The notes under the pieces were generated by a model, which saw only the letters and a list, made by a program, of their open reading frames with translations, was not told where the DNA came from and did no database searches. Positions 5,821-6,374 of a stretch of DNA of 6,374 bases are shown in pieces. The position numbers were made by a program, and so were the translations under genes. Every line of letters starts with the position of its first letter. The first letter of the stretch is position 1. Location: assembly GCA_030039095.1 (NCBI GenBank), contig JASHQP010000296.1, positions 1 to 6,374 of the forward strand, written 5' to 3'. The stretch is from Streptosporangiaceae bacterium. Lineage in GTDB: Bacteria; Actinomycetota; Actinomycetes; Streptosporangiales; Streptosporangiaceae.

Positions 5821-6374
5821 TCAGCCGCGCCGGCGGCGGGCCCACGACGGTGTCGGCGGCGCACGATGGCCGCGCTGCATGCGCCAGCCCAGGTAGACCG
5901 CGGCGAGCAACATGGCGATCTTGAAGAGCGTCGCCGCGGCGGTCAGGGCCTCGTCGCCGTAAGCGGCGGCGTCCTGGCGCTTTCCGCCGAGCGCCTCGGC
6001 TACGGCGATACCGGCGATGACCAGCACCACGAGCCCCGGGACCGTCAGCCACTTCTCCCCGACGGTCCACAGCTTCGACGACAGCACGAGAGCGGAGCCA
6101 ACCAGCCAGAGCAAGAAGCCGACCAGCCACATCGGAGCGGGGAAGATCAGCCCTGCGACGGCCAGCAGCGCGACGGCGATCACCTCCAGCCGGTGCTGGC
6201 GCCACGCTTCGGCCACGGCCGCGGCGAAACCCTTGGTCACGTCCGCTGGCTGGATGAGCTGAAGACGCCGCTGGCGGGCGGTCAGCCTCGCAGGCGCGGG
6301 GCCCGTCCCGCTGCGCTGCGTATCGGCAGACGGGGCGACCCCGGTTACCGCGCCGCCCGACGGCCCCTGGCCGC
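5821..6374 (-). CDS. Four-helix membrane protein, 5' end outside window
   Basis: The frame ends with TGA at 5821-5823 and is open to the right edge (183 codons visible). The first 44 visible residues are rich in Gly, Pro, Ala and Arg and look like a disordered cytoplasmic segment ending in RLTARQRRLQLIQPAD. Four hydrophobic helices follow: LEVIAVALLAVAGLIF, MWLVGFLLWLVGSALVL, LTVPGLVVLVIAGIAVAEAL and LTAAATLFKIAMLLAAVYLGW, with a basic tail WARRRRG. It is therefore an integral membrane protein, probably with both ends in the cytoplasm. A GTG at 6240 could serve as start, but no Shine-Dalgarno precedes it, and codons upstream keep strong third-position G/C, so the true start is more likely beyond the window. 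I do not recognise the family. It lies on the cold-shock strand but about 410 bases away, so they are probably separate units. Confidence 0.75.
   Translation of the reverse strand, partial: GQGPSGGAVTGVAPSADTQRSGTGPAPARLTARQRRLQLIQPADVTKGFAAAVAEAWRQHRLEVIAVALLAVAGLIFPAPMWLVGFLLWLVGSALVLSSKLWTVGEKWLTVPGLVVLVIAGIAVAEALGGKRQDAAAYGDEALTAAATLFKIAMLLAAVYLGWRMQRGHRAPPTPSWARRRRG

Noticed and set aside
1..6374. Search for tRNA genes, CRISPR repeats, transposase remnants, toxin-antitoxin pairs and defence genes.
   Set aside because: No T-loop-like GGTTCGA sequences in suitable context, no spaced direct repeats, and no matching protein motifs were seen.

Overview
The window is about 70% G+C with strong G/C preference at third codon positions, frequent GTG/TTG starts and several actinobacterial families of unknown function (DUF2530, DUF3027). 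This points to a high-GC actinomycete. A Streptomyces/Streptosporangiales-type lineage is my guess from protein style; no rRNA or tRNA is present to confirm it. I see no mobile element, CRISPR array, phage gene or RNA gene.

Layout. Left block, minus strand (1-2015): marR regulator, then an MFS efflux pump whose reading frame meets marR in a 4-base CTGA junction, then 21 bases later the start of a 2',3'-cyclic phosphodiesterase (ThpR/LigT family) that runs off the left edge. A nested 26-bp palindrome sits on the marR start codon and is a good autoregulatory operator candidate. The simplest reading is a MarR-controlled efflux operon with thpR trailing behind.

Middle block (2154-5410): a small two-helix membrane protein (DUF2530, plus), a DUF3027 protein with a Cys/His zinc-type cluster (minus), a spinster-like MFS transporter (plus) and a cold-shock protein with a 60-residue C-terminal extension (minus). 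Genes alternate in strand. Both convergent pairs overlap tail to tail by exactly 4 bases, so there is no room for terminators between them. The order resembles a neighbourhood I recall from other actinomycetes, but I could not check this here.

Right block (5411-6374): about 410 bases without a convincing gene, holding the cold-shock leader with a small hairpin, then a four-helix membrane protein on the minus strand whose frame stays open to the right edge and so probably starts outside the window.

I found no clear sign of a new multi-gene defence or metabolic system. The items most worth a second look are the apparent CTG start of the first MFS gene, the palindrome on marR, the paired 4-base convergent overlaps, the metal-site-like end of the DUF3027 protein and the extended cold-shock protein.
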